This document shows, piece by piece, positions 35,081-44,832 of a DNA stretch of 64,000 bases. The notes below the pieces were generated by a model that ran no database searches, was not told where the DNA came from, and worked only from the letters and a program-made list of their open reading frames with translations. The stretch's first letter is position 1, and each line of letters begins with the position of its first letter. The translations under genes were made by a program, and so were the position numbers. The stretch is from Flavihumibacter stibioxidans (lineage in GTDB: Bacteria; Bacteroidota; Bacteroidia; Chitinophagales; Chitinophagaceae): assembly GCF_014332695.1 (NCBI RefSeq), contig NZ_MBUA01000001.1:248001-312000 (forward strand). Reading direction: 5' to 3'.

Positions 35081-37528
35081 TTAATCCATTTCAATGCTGG
35101 CACGGTCTTCCTTATGGTTTCTTTTCAGGAAGGCAGCACGCACCGGTGAGGGAGCCGGAGTTCCTTTTATTCCCTGCCACAGGATCTCGTTGAAGGTAAG
35201 ATCCGGTACGGCATCTTCCCTGGACCAGTCAAATTTTTCAGAGAATTTAGCCAGTGGCGTATTGGCAGGATTCTTGTCATTCAGGTTGACATTGGCCGGC
35301 AGGTGATCATAACCGGTATAATTGGCCTCACCTGTAAAACACCGCCACAAAGGCGTTGCAGCGGCATCGTACTGCGACATGGGAGGCAGACCCAGTATCA
35401 GTTCAATGGTTCTCAGAACCCCGGAGGTGCTGTACATGGTATGGTCAACAAAATTCCGCTTCACATGGGGCCCTATTACATAGGCAGTACTCCGGTGGGC
35501 GTCCACATGATCGGGTCCGTTCTGGGCATCATCTTCCAGTATGAACACCACTGATTCTTTCCATACAGGACTCTTGCTGAGGTGATCAATGAACATTCCC
35601 ACTGCCAGGTCGTTGTCGGCCACATGCGCAAATGGAGTTGGTCTTCCTGCACGCATACCTTCCGTATGATCGTTGCCGAAACGAACGGTGGACAATTGTG
35701 GCAGGGCATTGATGGCCACCAGGGAATCAAAATCTTTTCTCCATTCGTAAAAACGGGTGGTGTCGCGTACGCCCAGGTTATAGGAAGTAAAGTTGGCGAC
35801 CTTGCCTTTCAGCACATCCAGGCGGGGTGTTTTGCCCGCAACAAATTCGCCGTAGGACCTGAAACTCACATTATTCCGCGCACAATTTTCCCAGATAAAA
35901 CCATCGCGGTTGTTGGCGATCTTACGTTCGCCTTCCCCGCCATAGGTGCCGCCCCTTCCCCCATAGCTGGAGGGCCAGGTCTTTTCGAGGTAATCGTTCG
36001 CATAAGCGCCCATACTCCAGTTGTGGCCGTCGGCGCTCACTTCTGCATCCACATAAAAATTATCCAGCAGAACAAAATCTTTTACAAGTTTATGCTGGTT
36101 GGGCGTGATGCTTTCCCCGAAGAGCAGGAGGCTGGAATCACCATTTCCACCCGGTACATCACTGAGTACCTGGTCATAGGTCCTGTTTTCCTTGATCAGG
36201 TAGAATACATATTTAATGGGCGATTTCTCCCCCACTTTCATAGGCACCGGGTTACCAGCCTCTCCTTCCGTAAGCAGTTCCTTTTCCTTTGTGTATGGAG
36301 AGTTTTTATACACCGACTGTGAGTAAACGCTGAGTTGTGCTTTGGAGGGTTGTTCGATCATACTAAGTGTACCATGAAACAATCCGCCGATGTACTGTAC
36401 TTTGGCCGGGCGGGTACTGTCGCCCGCATGTCCCAGCACAACCTGTGCTCTCTGGGCCGGGTTGGGGCCCTGCGGATTGGCAAAAGATGACAATCCCTTT
36501 CCGTTGGTAACATAGATGGTTTTACCGACCACTTTTACATTGGTAGGATACCAACCAACCGGGATGAAGCCTTCTGACTTACTTTTTGACGGAACCGACA
36601 CATCAAAGACTGCCAGGCAGTTATTGTTCGCGTTTGCCACATAAAGTGTTTTCTGGTCCTCACTTAAAGCCAGTCCATTGCTGGTGGACCCGCTGGGCGC
36701 ATCCGGATACAATGCCGCGTTTAGGATTTCTATCACTTTTCTGTTGCGGGTATCAATAACCGAAACAGAGTTGTCATTTGAATTGGCAACATAGAGATAC
36801 TTCCCGTTTTTGCTCAGGAGCAATTCATTGGGATGGCTGCCTACAGGTATATCCCCTACAATGGCGCTTTTGGCGATATCATAGAGCAGTATCTTTCCAC
36901 CACCCCAGGAACTGATAAAAAGTATTTTCCTGTCACGGGAAAGTTTGCAGGTATAGGATTCTGTTCCCAGCGAAATTTTGTTCACTATTTCTTTGGTTGC
37001 CAGGTCAAATACGTAGAGGCTGTTGTCTTCCTTTGTTACCACGAACAACTTGTTGTGAACTGTTTCATCTATTTCAAGTCCGGCCACCCCAACCTTATTA
37101 GGCCATGGTTTGCCCAGTACCAGGGAGTCAGCCAACTGAAGTTTGTTATTGGCAACCCGGTATTTCCTAACCAGGTTATCGTGTCCGCCGGAAGCATAGA
37201 GAAACTGGTTATCCTTGCTGAAAGCCAGTCCGTACCAGGATTTCGGGATGATGATGCTGTCCAGCCTCACACCCGCTTTACGGTCGATCAGTTCAATGGT
37301 TTGTGTACTCTGCCCGTTGTTGGTTACAGCCATGTATTTTTTATCATGACTAACGACCAGGTTCAGGGGCAAATCGCCCAGCGGGATATTTTTTCCCACG
37401 GGGGTCAGCGACCATCCATTGGGAAGTTTCAACCTGCTGTTCTCCAGTTCCTCCGCGGTTTGTCCGAAAGTCTGCAGGCAAAGGAATGCAGAAACAAACA
37501 GGAGTGCCGTTATTTTATTTGTTCTCAT
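35081..37528 (-). CDS. Bifunctional YncE-like beta-propeller / phosphoesterase
   Basis: An 815-residue exported protein with signal peptide residues 1-22 (ending QTFGQ). A YncE-type seven-bladed beta-propeller (about 30-400) has repeated blades ending in patterns such as KYLYVANSNDNSVSVIDTR. A PF04185-like phosphoesterase domain (about 425-800) shows YLIKENRTYDQ, VDAEVSADGHNWS, FGNDHTEG and FILEDDAQNGPDHVDAHR, with the metal-binding Asp/Glu/His of the acid phosphatase / phospholipase C group. It follows the SusD gene by 30 bp as the third gene of that operon. It probably removes phosphate from the substrate taken up by the SusCD pair; the substrate itself is not known. Confidence 0.87.
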   Translation of the reverse strand: MRTNKITALLFVSAFLCLQTFGQTAEELENSRLKLPNGWSLTPVGKNIPLGDLPLNLVVSHDKKYMAVTNNGQSTQTIELIDRKAGVRLDSIIIPKSWYGLAFSKDNQFLYASGGHDNLVRKYRVANNKLQLADSLVLGKPWPNKVGVAGLEIDETVHNKLFVVTKEDNSLYVFDLATKEIVNKISLGTESYTCKLSRDRKILFISSWGGGKILLYDIAKSAIVGDIPVGSHPNELLLSKNGKYLYVANSNDNSVSVIDTRNRKVIEILNAALYPDAPSGSTSNGLALSEDQKTLYVANANNNCLAVFDVSVPSKSKSEGFIPVGWYPTNVKVVGKTIYVTNGKGLSSFANPQGPNPAQRAQVVLGHAGDSTRPAKVQYIGGLFHGTLSMIEQPSKAQLSVYSQSVYKNSPYTKEKELLTEGEAGNPVPMKVGEKSPIKYVFYLIKENRTYDQVLSDVPGGNGDSSLLLFGESITPNQHKLVKDFVLLDNFYVDAEVSADGHNWSMGAYANDYLEKTWPSSYGGRGGTYGGEGERKIANNRDGFIWENCARNNVSFRSYGEFVAGKTPRLDVLKGKVANFTSYNLGVRDTTRFYEWRKDFDSLVAINALPQLSTVRFGNDHTEGMRAGRPTPFAHVADNDLAVGMFIDHLSKSPVWKESVVFILEDDAQNGPDHVDAHRSTAYVIGPHVKRNFVDHTMYSTSGVLRTIELILGLPPMSQYDAAATPLWRCFTGEANYTGYDHLPANVNLNDKNPANTPLAKFSEKFDWSREDAVPDLTFNEILWQGIKGTPAPSPVRAAFLKRNHKEDRASIEMD

Positions 37529-37558
37529 GTTACAATTTACAGATTTACGTGAATGATA

Positions 37559-39316
37559 TTACCAGCCCGGATTCTGTTCCAGCTCGGGGTTCAATACCAT
37601 ATCTGTATTGGAGATGGGACGGAAGTATTTTTTGTCGTCAAACACCCTTACTTCATCATCTCTCCAGGTCACATGGCCTTTATCGCCATCAGTCAGCCGG
37701 GAAGCCACACCATCGATCACATAATAGATCACGCCGGGAATCTTGTTGGCAGGCACTTTGCTGACAAAAGCCACATCAGGTGTTCCATTACCATCCAGGT
37801 CCATTGGCAGGTCTTTCGCGGGAACATAAATACCTTTCCACTGCATCTCCAGGAGTTTACCTTTTCTCCAGCGCAGCAGGTCAGCATAACGCAATCCTTC
37901 ATATACCAGTTCAATACCCCTCTCCCTTCTTACTTCCAGCAGGAATTTGTCGCTGATCTCGGGGAAATACGCCTGCTGGAGGTAGGGATCGGCAGCTTCA
38001 GGAACGGCTGATTCCACACCGGCCCTGTCCCTGAGCAGGCCAATTGTTTCAGCCCAAACGCCGGCATCCATCTGGCCGAGTTCAGCTTTTGCTTCCGCAT
38101 AGTTAAGCAGAACTTCCGCATAACGGATAAGGGTGATCGAATTATTGGCTTCGGCCACACCATCCAGGCGTTTGTCATCAAGGCTGAATTTATGTATATG
38201 GTATCCCGTAAAGGTATAACCGAAATTGGGCGGGGCGGCGCTGCCATCACTGCGCTTGTATCCCAGTGAGCGCACCGTCTGAGCCAGGCGGTGATCGCGA
38301 CCTGCCATCTCCCTTACGAACTGGATGGTATCATAACCAACTTTATCGGTGAACCGGCTCCCATCGGTATTGAGGTAGGTATTTATGAATTGTTTGTTCA
38401 ATCCCCAACGGGCACCATAAGTGGCGCTGTTGAATTTCCAGGTGATCTCATGCCATCTTCTCAGTGCATCATTATACACCAGTGCCCACATGATTTCATC
38501 ATTAACAGGGTTCATACTGGTGAACAGTGCCCTGTAATCTTTGGCAGGATTGCCGGTATTGTAAATCCGGTATTTTTTGGCATCCATTATTTTGCGGGCA
38601 GCATCAGCGGCCTGTTGCAGCCATTGATCGGCAGAACCGCCAAGATTCATACCAGTATGGTATTTGCGGAAAGTGCCTTCAAACAGGCAGACCCTTGATT
38701 TGAAAGCCAGGGCAACCTGGCGGGTAACCATAGACGAAGTAGCATCCCTGGTATCGCGGATATTTTCAGCGGCAAAGTTCAGGTCTGCCAGCACTGAATC
38801 CATTACCAGAGTGCGGGAATCACGTTTCTTGTAAAGCTCAGGGTCATCAGTGGCCATTGCTTTGGAATACCAGGGCACGTCACCGTAGGTTTTCACTTTA
38901 TCAAAATAAAAATATGCACGGAAGAAACGGGCAATACCTGCAAAGTGGTTCCTGGCTTCCTGCGGAATAGACGGATTATCATAGCGCTCCAGGAAATAGT
39001 TGATATTCCTGAGATCGGTCCAGTTCCAGCTGCCTTCATTCACTGCTGAATATGATCCTGCAATGAAAGTTGGCGAGATATTCTTGGAAGTATATTCACC
39101 CATCTCATCAGCCTGCACCACAGCCAAACCGGCGGGTAGCTGGCGCTGGTAAAAGGATGTGGTGTAAAGTTCCAGGTCCTTTTCCGTTTGGAAAAAGGAA
39201 GAAGGCACCAGTTTATCGAATGGTTCCTTGTCCAGGAAATCCTTGGAGCAGGAGCTGAGGGAAGCAGACAATACCAATCCGGAAAATATGGAGAGAAGAA
39301 GATTTTTCTTGTTCAT
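37559..39316 (-). CDS. SusD/RagB-family outer-membrane lipoprotein
   Basis: A 585-residue surface lipoprotein. The signal peptide ends in the lipobox LSSC with Cys23, followed by KDFLDKEPFDK, a typical SusD start. Helical TPR-like regions (IARFFRAYFYFDKVKTYGDVPW, VLLNYAEAKAELGQMD) match the SusD fold, and the C-terminal RERGIELVYEGLRYADLLRW is the conserved signature. It caps the partner TonB-dependent transporter (next gene upstream, 17 bp away) and binds the ligand at the cell surface. The linked phosphoesterase suggests a phosphorylated compound, which is inferred. Confidence 0.94.
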   Translation of the reverse strand: MNKKNLLLSIFSGLVLSASLSSCSKDFLDKEPFDKLVPSSFFQTEKDLELYTTSFYQRQLPAGLAVVQADEMGEYTSKNISPTFIAGSYSAVNEGSWNWTDLRNINYFLERYDNPSIPQEARNHFAGIARFFRAYFYFDKVKTYGDVPWYSKAMATDDPELYKKRDSRTLVMDSVLADLNFAAENIRDTRDATSSMVTRQVALAFKSRVCLFEGTFRKYHTGMNLGGSADQWLQQAADAARKIMDAKKYRIYNTGNPAKDYRALFTSMNPVNDEIMWALVYNDALRRWHEITWKFNSATYGARWGLNKQFINTYLNTDGSRFTDKVGYDTIQFVREMAGRDHRLAQTVRSLGYKRSDGSAAPPNFGYTFTGYHIHKFSLDDKRLDGVAEANNSITLIRYAEVLLNYAEAKAELGQMDAGVWAETIGLLRDRAGVESAVPEAADPYLQQAYFPEISDKFLLEVRRERGIELVYEGLRYADLLRWRKGKLLEMQWKGIYVPAKDLPMDLDGNGTPDVAFVSKVPANKIPGVIYYVIDGVASRLTDGDKGHVTWRDDEVRVFDDKKYFRPISNTDMVLNPELEQNPGW

Positions 39317-39333
39317 TGTTTCAAAGTTTTAGA

Positions 39334-42300
39334 TCAGAAGGAAAGATTCATACCAACGGTGAAGGTTTTCAGCATTGGATAAGCATAACCCTGGCCGTTT
39401 CCATTGGTGAGATCACCCACGGAGTTTTCCATTACTTCGGGGTCGAAATTCTCCGTATGCCTGAACAAACCAGAGCGGGTGAACAGGTTTTGCGCTGTTA
39501 CATATACCTGGGCATTGGTCATGGAGAGTTTCCTCAGCAGGGACTTGGGAAGTGTATAATCGATTGTAAGGCTTTTCAGGCGGATATAACTGGCGTCCTG
39601 CAGGTAACGTGTCTGCGGAGCTCCGAGGGACCTCCCTGTACCAAGAGCGGTATATCCGCGATAACGGGGGAAATATGCATCCGGATTCTCTTCGGACCAA
39701 AGGTCTTCCATCATCGTAAGGGGCTGGTAACCGTATGGACGGTTATATGGTCCCCAGAACAAACCTGCCTCGGGAGCAAAATACCAGTCACGTTTTCCAA
39801 TACCCTGGAAGAATGCGGAGATACCAAAACCATTCCATCTTGCAGCAGTGGTAAATCCAAACTGGTAGCGAGGTGAGCTGTTACCAATAATACGCCTGTC
39901 GCCCGGATCATCCACGGTATTCCTGCCGCTGTTGATCACATTATCTCCGTTCAGGTCGGCAAATTTGAGGTCTCCCGGTAACCATTGACGGTTGTTGGAG
40001 TTTTGGATAAAACTCTGATTGGCATGTTTTAGAATCTCTTCTTCAGACTGGAATAATCCAAGCGTTTCATATCCCCAGATCTCACCAACCTGGTGGCCAA
40101 CATAATAGGTGGCCGACAGGGTTCTGGTCGGGTTGTTGAAACGGGTAATCTCAGATTTGCTGTCCCACAGTGAACCATTAAAGCTGTATTCGAACGGACG
40201 TCCGGCCAGCGTCAGGTTATCTCTCCATCCGAGGGTGATCTCCCAACCTTTGGTAGAAAGATCAGCATAGTTTCCATAGGGCACAGTTGCGCCGAAAGTA
40301 GCAGGCAAAGGCTGACCCAGCGTGAACATATCGGTTGTTTTCCGGTCGTACCAGTCATAGCTGATGTTCAGCCTGTTGCGGAACATGGCCAGGTCAACAC
40401 CCAGATCAAATGTGGTGGATTTTTCCCAGGTAAGGGTGGATGGCACCACGGCTGGCAGGGCTGTATAATTCATTTGCACACCGTTTAAGATCAGGGTGGT
40501 CTTACTCACACCCATTTGCTCGAGGTAACGGTAAGGCGCCACATTTCCGTTTCCGAGTGAACCATAGGATGCGCGAAGTTTCAGGTTGTCAATGATATCG
40601 CGACTGAAGTCCATGAACTTTTCTTCAGATATACGCCATCCGGCTGAAACTGATGGGAAGAACCCGAAGCGCTGGTTGGAGGGGAATTTGGAAGATCCGT
40701 CATAGCGGCCGTTCAATTCCAGCAGGTATTTTTCATCAAAGGAATAGTTTACCCGGTAGAACAAACCCTGGTAGGCCCATTCATTACCACCACCAGTAAT
40801 GTTATAGTTCAAACCATCCATCAGGTTAAAGTCAGGCATGCCTGGGATGAGGATACCATCACGTTGTGCATTCAGGTTTTTGGTGGTGGAGGTTTCCACG
40901 TTATAACCAACCAGCACTTTTACATCATGCGCGTTGAATTTCTTCTTTGCTTCAGCTGTGATGTTGGAGGTGAGATAGGATATATCCTGATTGAACTGGC
41001 GCAGGAGACTGCGACCAAAACGGTTGGTCACTCCAGGTGCAATGCTGTAATTGATAAAGTTGTTGGTACGCGATTCCTTGTTCCAGGTTTTGGTATAGGT
41101 AAAGTCAGCCTTCAGGGTCAGCAGGTCTTTGATCGGCCTGGCAATAAATGCAGCAGTATTCCGCACAAACACATTGGATTCCTGTGAGCGGTTGTTCCCC
41201 TCAATATATGAAGCCACACCAGTATACACACCTGTATGGGAGTAAGTTCCATCGGGGTTATAAATAACTGCCATCGGATATGCCTGGTGTTCGAACTGGC
41301 GCCATACGTTACCGTCTCCATCCGCAAACATCGGGTACTTATAGCTGAAATTCGACAGGTCAAAATTGTTCTGGAAGGTCAGCCAGGGAGTAATTTTGAT
41401 ATCACCCTTGGCCCGAAGGTTATACTTGTTGAATTTATCAGAATTATAATTGAAGATGCCATCCTGGAAATAGTAGCGACCTGAAACATAGTAGTTCACT
41501 TTATCGGTACCTCCTGAAATGCTGACAGCCTGTTCGGTAGCAGGGATCTGGTCCTTATAAATAACGTTATACCAATCAGTATTTCCAAAGTACTCATAGC
41601 GGCCCTTTTCTTCATTGAACACTACTTCCGGAAGTGAAGGATCTTCATTATGCTCTTTTAAGGCATCGAGATATTCCAGTGAAAATGGAAAGATGTTGTT
41701 TACGGAAATGGGGTGTGATTTGTAATCATACCATGCATTGAATGCTTCATCAAAATTTTTCGCCCATTCATATCCGTTAGTAACAACTTTTGGGGTAACG
41801 GTCCGCCTGTTTACGGAATAGCTGCTGCTGAAATCCACTTTGATCTTGCCTGACTTCGCAGCCTTTGTAGTGATCAGTACCACGCCAAATGCAGCCCTGG
41901 AACCATAAATGGCGGCTGAGGAAGCATCTTTCAGGATGGATACAGATTCAATATCGTTGGGGTTCAAATTGTTCGGGTCACCCTCCACACCATCGATCAG
42001 CACCAGGGCATTACCACCCGCACCAATGGAAGTAGTTCCGCGGATATTAAAAGCAGCACCACGGGTGGGGCTGCCATCAACCATCTTCAGGTTAAGGTTG
42101 GGCAAAGCACCCTGTAACATCCTTGAAATATTTGGCGAGGGCCGGCTTTCAAGTACTTCAGAACCCACGCTGGCCACAGCACCGGTTAGATTTATTTTCT
42201 TTTGTGTGCCATATCCAACCACCACCACCTCATCAAGGCCGGGATCGGCTTGTTTGAGGGTTAAACTCACATTCGTTGCTTCCCCGGACCTAACCGTTAC

Positions 42301-42615
42301 AGCCTGCTTCAACTGGCTGTATGAAACATAACTAATGATCAGGGTGTATTCACCCGCTTCTGCTGTGAGATTAAACCTTCCTGCGTCATCAGTGGTAGTG
42401 GACTGACTGGTTCCTTCTATCGTGATGGTTGCGCCGGCAAGGGGCCTACCACTGTTGTCAAGGATGGTTCCGGAAATGACACCATTGGCCATTACGGATT
42501 TGTGGCCACCAATGTAACCCGCCTGTAAATCCCTGATTGGAATAATGCCGATTAGTAATAACAATAGAATACATAAGGGCTTATTCAAGCCACACCTGCT
42601 GTTTGCCTGCTGCAT
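39334..42615 (-). CDS. SusC/RagA-family TonB-dependent transporter
   Basis: A 1093-residue outer-membrane transporter. The N-terminal leader (to about 33) is followed by the carboxypeptidase-regulatory-like domain (about 44-125, ISGTILDNSGRPLAGATITI), a TonB-box-like DEVVVVGYGTQKK, the plug (about 140-265, with RGTTSIGAGGNALVLIDGV) and a 22-stranded barrel ending in the aromatic GMNLSF. It imports ligand bound by the SusD partner, powered by TonB-ExbBD. It is the first gene of the SusC-SusD-phosphoesterase operon. No anti-sigma/sigma pair is adjacent; direct repeats lie upstream. Confidence 0.95.
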   Translation of the reverse strand: MQQANSRCGLNKPLCILLLLLIGIIPIRDLQAGYIGGHKSVMANGVISGTILDNSGRPLAGATITIEGTSQSTTTDDAGRFNLTAEAGEYTLIISYVSYSQLKQAVTVRSGEATNVSLTLKQADPGLDEVVVVGYGTQKKINLTGAVASVGSEVLESRPSPNISRMLQGALPNLNLKMVDGSPTRGAAFNIRGTTSIGAGGNALVLIDGVEGDPNNLNPNDIESVSILKDASSAAIYGSRAAFGVVLITTKAAKSGKIKVDFSSSYSVNRRTVTPKVVTNGYEWAKNFDEAFNAWYDYKSHPISVNNIFPFSLEYLDALKEHNEDPSLPEVVFNEEKGRYEYFGNTDWYNVIYKDQIPATEQAVSISGGTDKVNYYVSGRYYFQDGIFNYNSDKFNKYNLRAKGDIKITPWLTFQNNFDLSNFSYKYPMFADGDGNVWRQFEHQAYPMAVIYNPDGTYSHTGVYTGVASYIEGNNRSQESNVFVRNTAAFIARPIKDLLTLKADFTYTKTWNKESRTNNFINYSIAPGVTNRFGRSLLRQFNQDISYLTSNITAEAKKKFNAHDVKVLVGYNVETSTTKNLNAQRDGILIPGMPDFNLMDGLNYNITGGGNEWAYQGLFYRVNYSFDEKYLLELNGRYDGSSKFPSNQRFGFFPSVSAGWRISEEKFMDFSRDIIDNLKLRASYGSLGNGNVAPYRYLEQMGVSKTTLILNGVQMNYTALPAVVPSTLTWEKSTTFDLGVDLAMFRNRLNISYDWYDRKTTDMFTLGQPLPATFGATVPYGNYADLSTKGWEITLGWRDNLTLAGRPFEYSFNGSLWDSKSEITRFNNPTRTLSATYYVGHQVGEIWGYETLGLFQSEEEILKHANQSFIQNSNNRQWLPGDLKFADLNGDNVINSGRNTVDDPGDRRIIGNSSPRYQFGFTTAARWNGFGISAFFQGIGKRDWYFAPEAGLFWGPYNRPYGYQPLTMMEDLWSEENPDAYFPRYRGYTALGTGRSLGAPQTRYLQDASYIRLKSLTIDYTLPKSLLRKLSMTNAQVYVTAQNLFTRSGLFRHTENFDPEVMENSVGDLTNGNGQGYAYPMLKTFTVGMNLSF

Positions 42616-42698
42616 AAAAACTAATTATAAGTTATGGTAATTAGGAGAAGGAGTTTTTCTTAATTCATTTGCGAAACTATCAGCAGGTTGTTAAGGGA

Positions 42699-42729
42699 TT
42701 GTTATGCGAACTGCAATTAATTGTTATGC
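42699..42729. repeat. Direct repeat TTGTTATGC upstream of susC
   Basis: TTGTTATGC occurs at 42699-42707 and 42721-42729, 22 bp apart (two helical turns), about 85-115 bp upstream of the SusC ATG at 42615. It could be a regulator site for the SusC operon. A TATTTTTG -7-like box (minus strand, 42729-42736) adjoins the second copy but has no matching -33. Confidence 0.35.
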
Positions 42730-42741
42730 AAAAATAAAATA

Positions 42742-42778
42742 CCACCAATACTTTGATTTGGAATCAAAGCATTGGTGG
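42742..42778 (-). terminator. Terminator after the 42809-43375 lipoprotein gene
   Basis: CCACCAAT (42742-42749) and CTTTGATT (42751-42758) pair with 42762-42778 to give a 17-bp stem with one mismatch and a 3-base loop. On the minus strand it is followed by GTATTTTATTTTT. It lies 31 bases after the lipoprotein stop at 42809 and insulates the SusC operon from it. Confidence 0.8.
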
Positions 42779-42808
42779 CAGTTGACCATTAACGTTAGTT
42801 ACTCTATA

Positions 42809-43375
42809 TTATTTAACTACATCGTAACCGAAAATAAGCGATTCCATATTGGTATCATTCACATCATATACATAGAGGAAGGTATTTCCCGAATAAACTT
42901 CTGTTTTCCACAAATAAACCTGGGGTGCAAGGTCGGTACCGGAAGCCACCCTTTCAGTTGTTCCGTTATTGGAAGAACAGCCACGGCGGATGGTCTTGAA
43001 ATTACCTTCCACCGGATAGAAAGTGAATTTGTTGCCCTCGAACTTAATGGTTCCTTTAAGGCGGGAATAAATTTCCGTTACGCAGGATCCCGTACGGGTT
43101 CCGAGATACTGGCCGAATTCCGCGAAACCATCTTTTGTTACTTCGTAGGAGCGAGCCGCTTCCCAGTCGCTGCCCAGCTCATGCCCTGCATTGTCATAGT
43201 GCGACAAGGGCGAGAAAGACCCGTAAAACCAGGTAGCCGGCGCCAGTGCATCAGGAACCGCACTGCGGGGAGAATTGCCATATTTATCTTCTGTGCCGGT
43301 GCCATTGTTCTCTTTGGAACAGGCTGCGAAAAGCAGGCTGGTAAGCATTACCAGCAGGATACTTGTTTTTTTCAT
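42809..43375 (-). CDS. Lipoprotein of unknown function
   Basis: A 188-residue lipoprotein with the lipobox LLFAAC (Cys19) followed by SKENNGTGTED, a typical surface-export type tail. The mature part is beta-rich (for example GTIKFEGNKFTFYPVEGNFKT) with two further cysteines (GSCVTE, GCSSNN) that could pair. No family is recognised. It starts 24 bp after the 43400-44713 lipoprotein gene on the same strand, and both end at the terminator at 42742-42778, so they form a two-gene unit at the cell surface. Confidence 0.75.
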   Translation of the reverse strand: MKKTSILLVMLTSLLFAACSKENNGTGTEDKYGNSPRSAVPDALAPATWFYGSFSPLSHYDNAGHELGSDWEAARSYEVTKDGFAEFGQYLGTRTGSCVTEIYSRLKGTIKFEGNKFTFYPVEGNFKTIRRGCSSNNGTTERVASGTDLAPQVYLWKTEVYSGNTFLYVYDVNDTNMESLIFGYDVVK

Positions 43376-43399
43376 TGTAAGGTTGTTTATATAATTTTA

Positions 43400-44713
43400 T
43401 TACCAGCTGTGTTGTACTTTGAAGGTGCCCGTGATGGAACTGACTTTAAGTTGTGGCAGATCCTCTGCATTTTTTATGTAACCTGCATTGTCCACCACGA
43501 AAATGCCTTCCACATATTTCTTCCCATCCTTTACAGTTTCCTCAATTGACACAAATCCACCGCTGTCTTTTTGCTCACGGGTATCCGGATCAATTTCATA
43601 CACGGATACATACATGTGCCCGAGGTCAGGTTCGGCATATTGAAAGGTTACATCACTTTCATTATCTCCCAGCATGGACCACGGAAATACGCCGGCAACA
43701 GGTTGCCCTCCACTTCTGCGCCAATGAATCCCGATCTGTGGAATATCGCTTGAAAGACGGAGTGCACTGATGGTATAATAATTAAAACCATCCTCCTCCA
43801 GTACCCTGGCAGCCATCCCGGAATAGCTATGCCAGGGACCGCCGTCAATACTGAGCGAAATACCATCTTCAATGATATGTATGGTACTGAAAAGCAGCAC
43901 CTTCATGGTACCCACTTTTAATTCCAGTACAATAGTAGCTGTTGATACGGCTGGTTTTACCGATGGCGCTGTATAAGTGGCTTCATTCCCATTGGGATTA
44001 AGTGTACCCGGTCCGAGCAGGGTCCATTTTACGATATACCCATTCGCAATTTTCTCGGCCTTCCCAATCTTGGTTGGCTGGGTCAATGGCACAACGTACC
44101 AGTCATCCTCAATATTAGCATAATCAACTGCTGTCAATTTCACCTGTTCGGCCAGGCCGACAGTTTTAACCAACGGGGTTAATTCCATTTTACTGATGAT
44201 AGCCCAGTCGCTGAAATGATCGGTCTTTACCGAGATGACCTTTTGAATGGTATCATTGGTGTTCATACCCGGACAAACCCATACTCCCTTGTCGTCCTGG
44301 TAAGCTATCTCCAGTGTTTTCGACAGCCCGATGGTGCGGCTGAACTTTCCATAATTAAACCGGATGGTCACCTGTTTTTTAAAATTGCCGCCATGCGGGG
44401 TTAAACGGTAACCAAACCCTTTCCCTCCCGGCGCGGTGTTCTCCAGGGGTACGATTCCTATTTCGGTTTCTTCGGTTAAGGCTCCCTGTGGGAAATCTAT
44501 CTCTACCACACCATCCGGACTTTTTACCAGTCCGCCTTCCGTGCCGATCCATTCGGTATAAGGCTGGCCGAGCGGCTTTCCAACGGTGGTGGGATCAATA
44601 GTTCCGGAAGGAGAATCTGGTTGGAGCGGGTCCTTATGGCAGGACTGCAGGGCCATGGTGACGCAGAGCAGCAGGATGCCGGCCGCCTGGTGCAGGAACG
44701 GTATTCTTTTCAT
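43400..44713 (-). CDS. Lipoprotein with ZU5-like beta domain
   Basis: A 437-residue lipoprotein. ATG 44713 is used because the lipoprotein signal (AAGILLLCVTMALQSC) follows at once; an in-frame start 30 bp earlier adds only polar residues. Residues about 45-150 resemble a ZU5 domain (GGLVKSPDGVVEIDFPQGAL and RLTPHGGNFKKQVTIRFNY), as seen in other Bacteroidota surface proteins. A middle Ig-like region and a C-terminal beta part follow. Probably surface exposed; ligand unknown. It is upstream of and co-directional with the smaller lipoprotein. Confidence 0.7.
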   Translation of the reverse strand: MKRIPFLHQAAGILLLCVTMALQSCHKDPLQPDSPSGTIDPTTVGKPLGQPYTEWIGTEGGLVKSPDGVVEIDFPQGALTEETEIGIVPLENTAPGGKGFGYRLTPHGGNFKKQVTIRFNYGKFSRTIGLSKTLEIAYQDDKGVWVCPGMNTNDTIQKVISVKTDHFSDWAIISKMELTPLVKTVGLAEQVKLTAVDYANIEDDWYVVPLTQPTKIGKAEKIANGYIVKWTLLGPGTLNPNGNEATYTAPSVKPAVSTATIVLELKVGTMKVLLFSTIHIIEDGISLSIDGGPWHSYSGMAARVLEEDGFNYYTISALRLSSDIPQIGIHWRRSGGQPVAGVFPWSMLGDNESDVTFQYAEPDLGHMYVSVYEIDPDTREQKDSGGFVSIEETVKDGKKYVEGIFVVDNAGYIKNAEDLPQLKVSSITGTFKVQHSW

Positions 44714-44781
44714 ACTGATAAAATTTAATTCGTGGTGATGCAAAATTCATTGCAGATCACGGCTCCTTCATCAGTAGTATT

Positions 44782-44801
44782 ACGTAATCAATAAATTACG
44801 T
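44782..44801. repeat. 7-6-7 inverted repeat between PmoA-like and lipoprotein genes
   Basis: ACGTAAT (44782-44788) and ATTACGT (44795-44801) are separated by CAATAA. It lies 32 bp beyond the PmoA-like stop (44833) and 69 bp upstream of the lipoprotein ATG (44713), so it may be an operator for the lipoprotein pair or a 3' hairpin of the sugar operon; there is no T-run. Confidence 0.35.
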
Positions 44802-44832
44802 TGGGGTAAGGGCTTATCCGTTGGATGTAAAT

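Noticed and set aside
35582-36322. 246-codon + strand frame inside the phosphoesterase gene
   Set aside because: Antisense shadow of conserved catalytic sequence.
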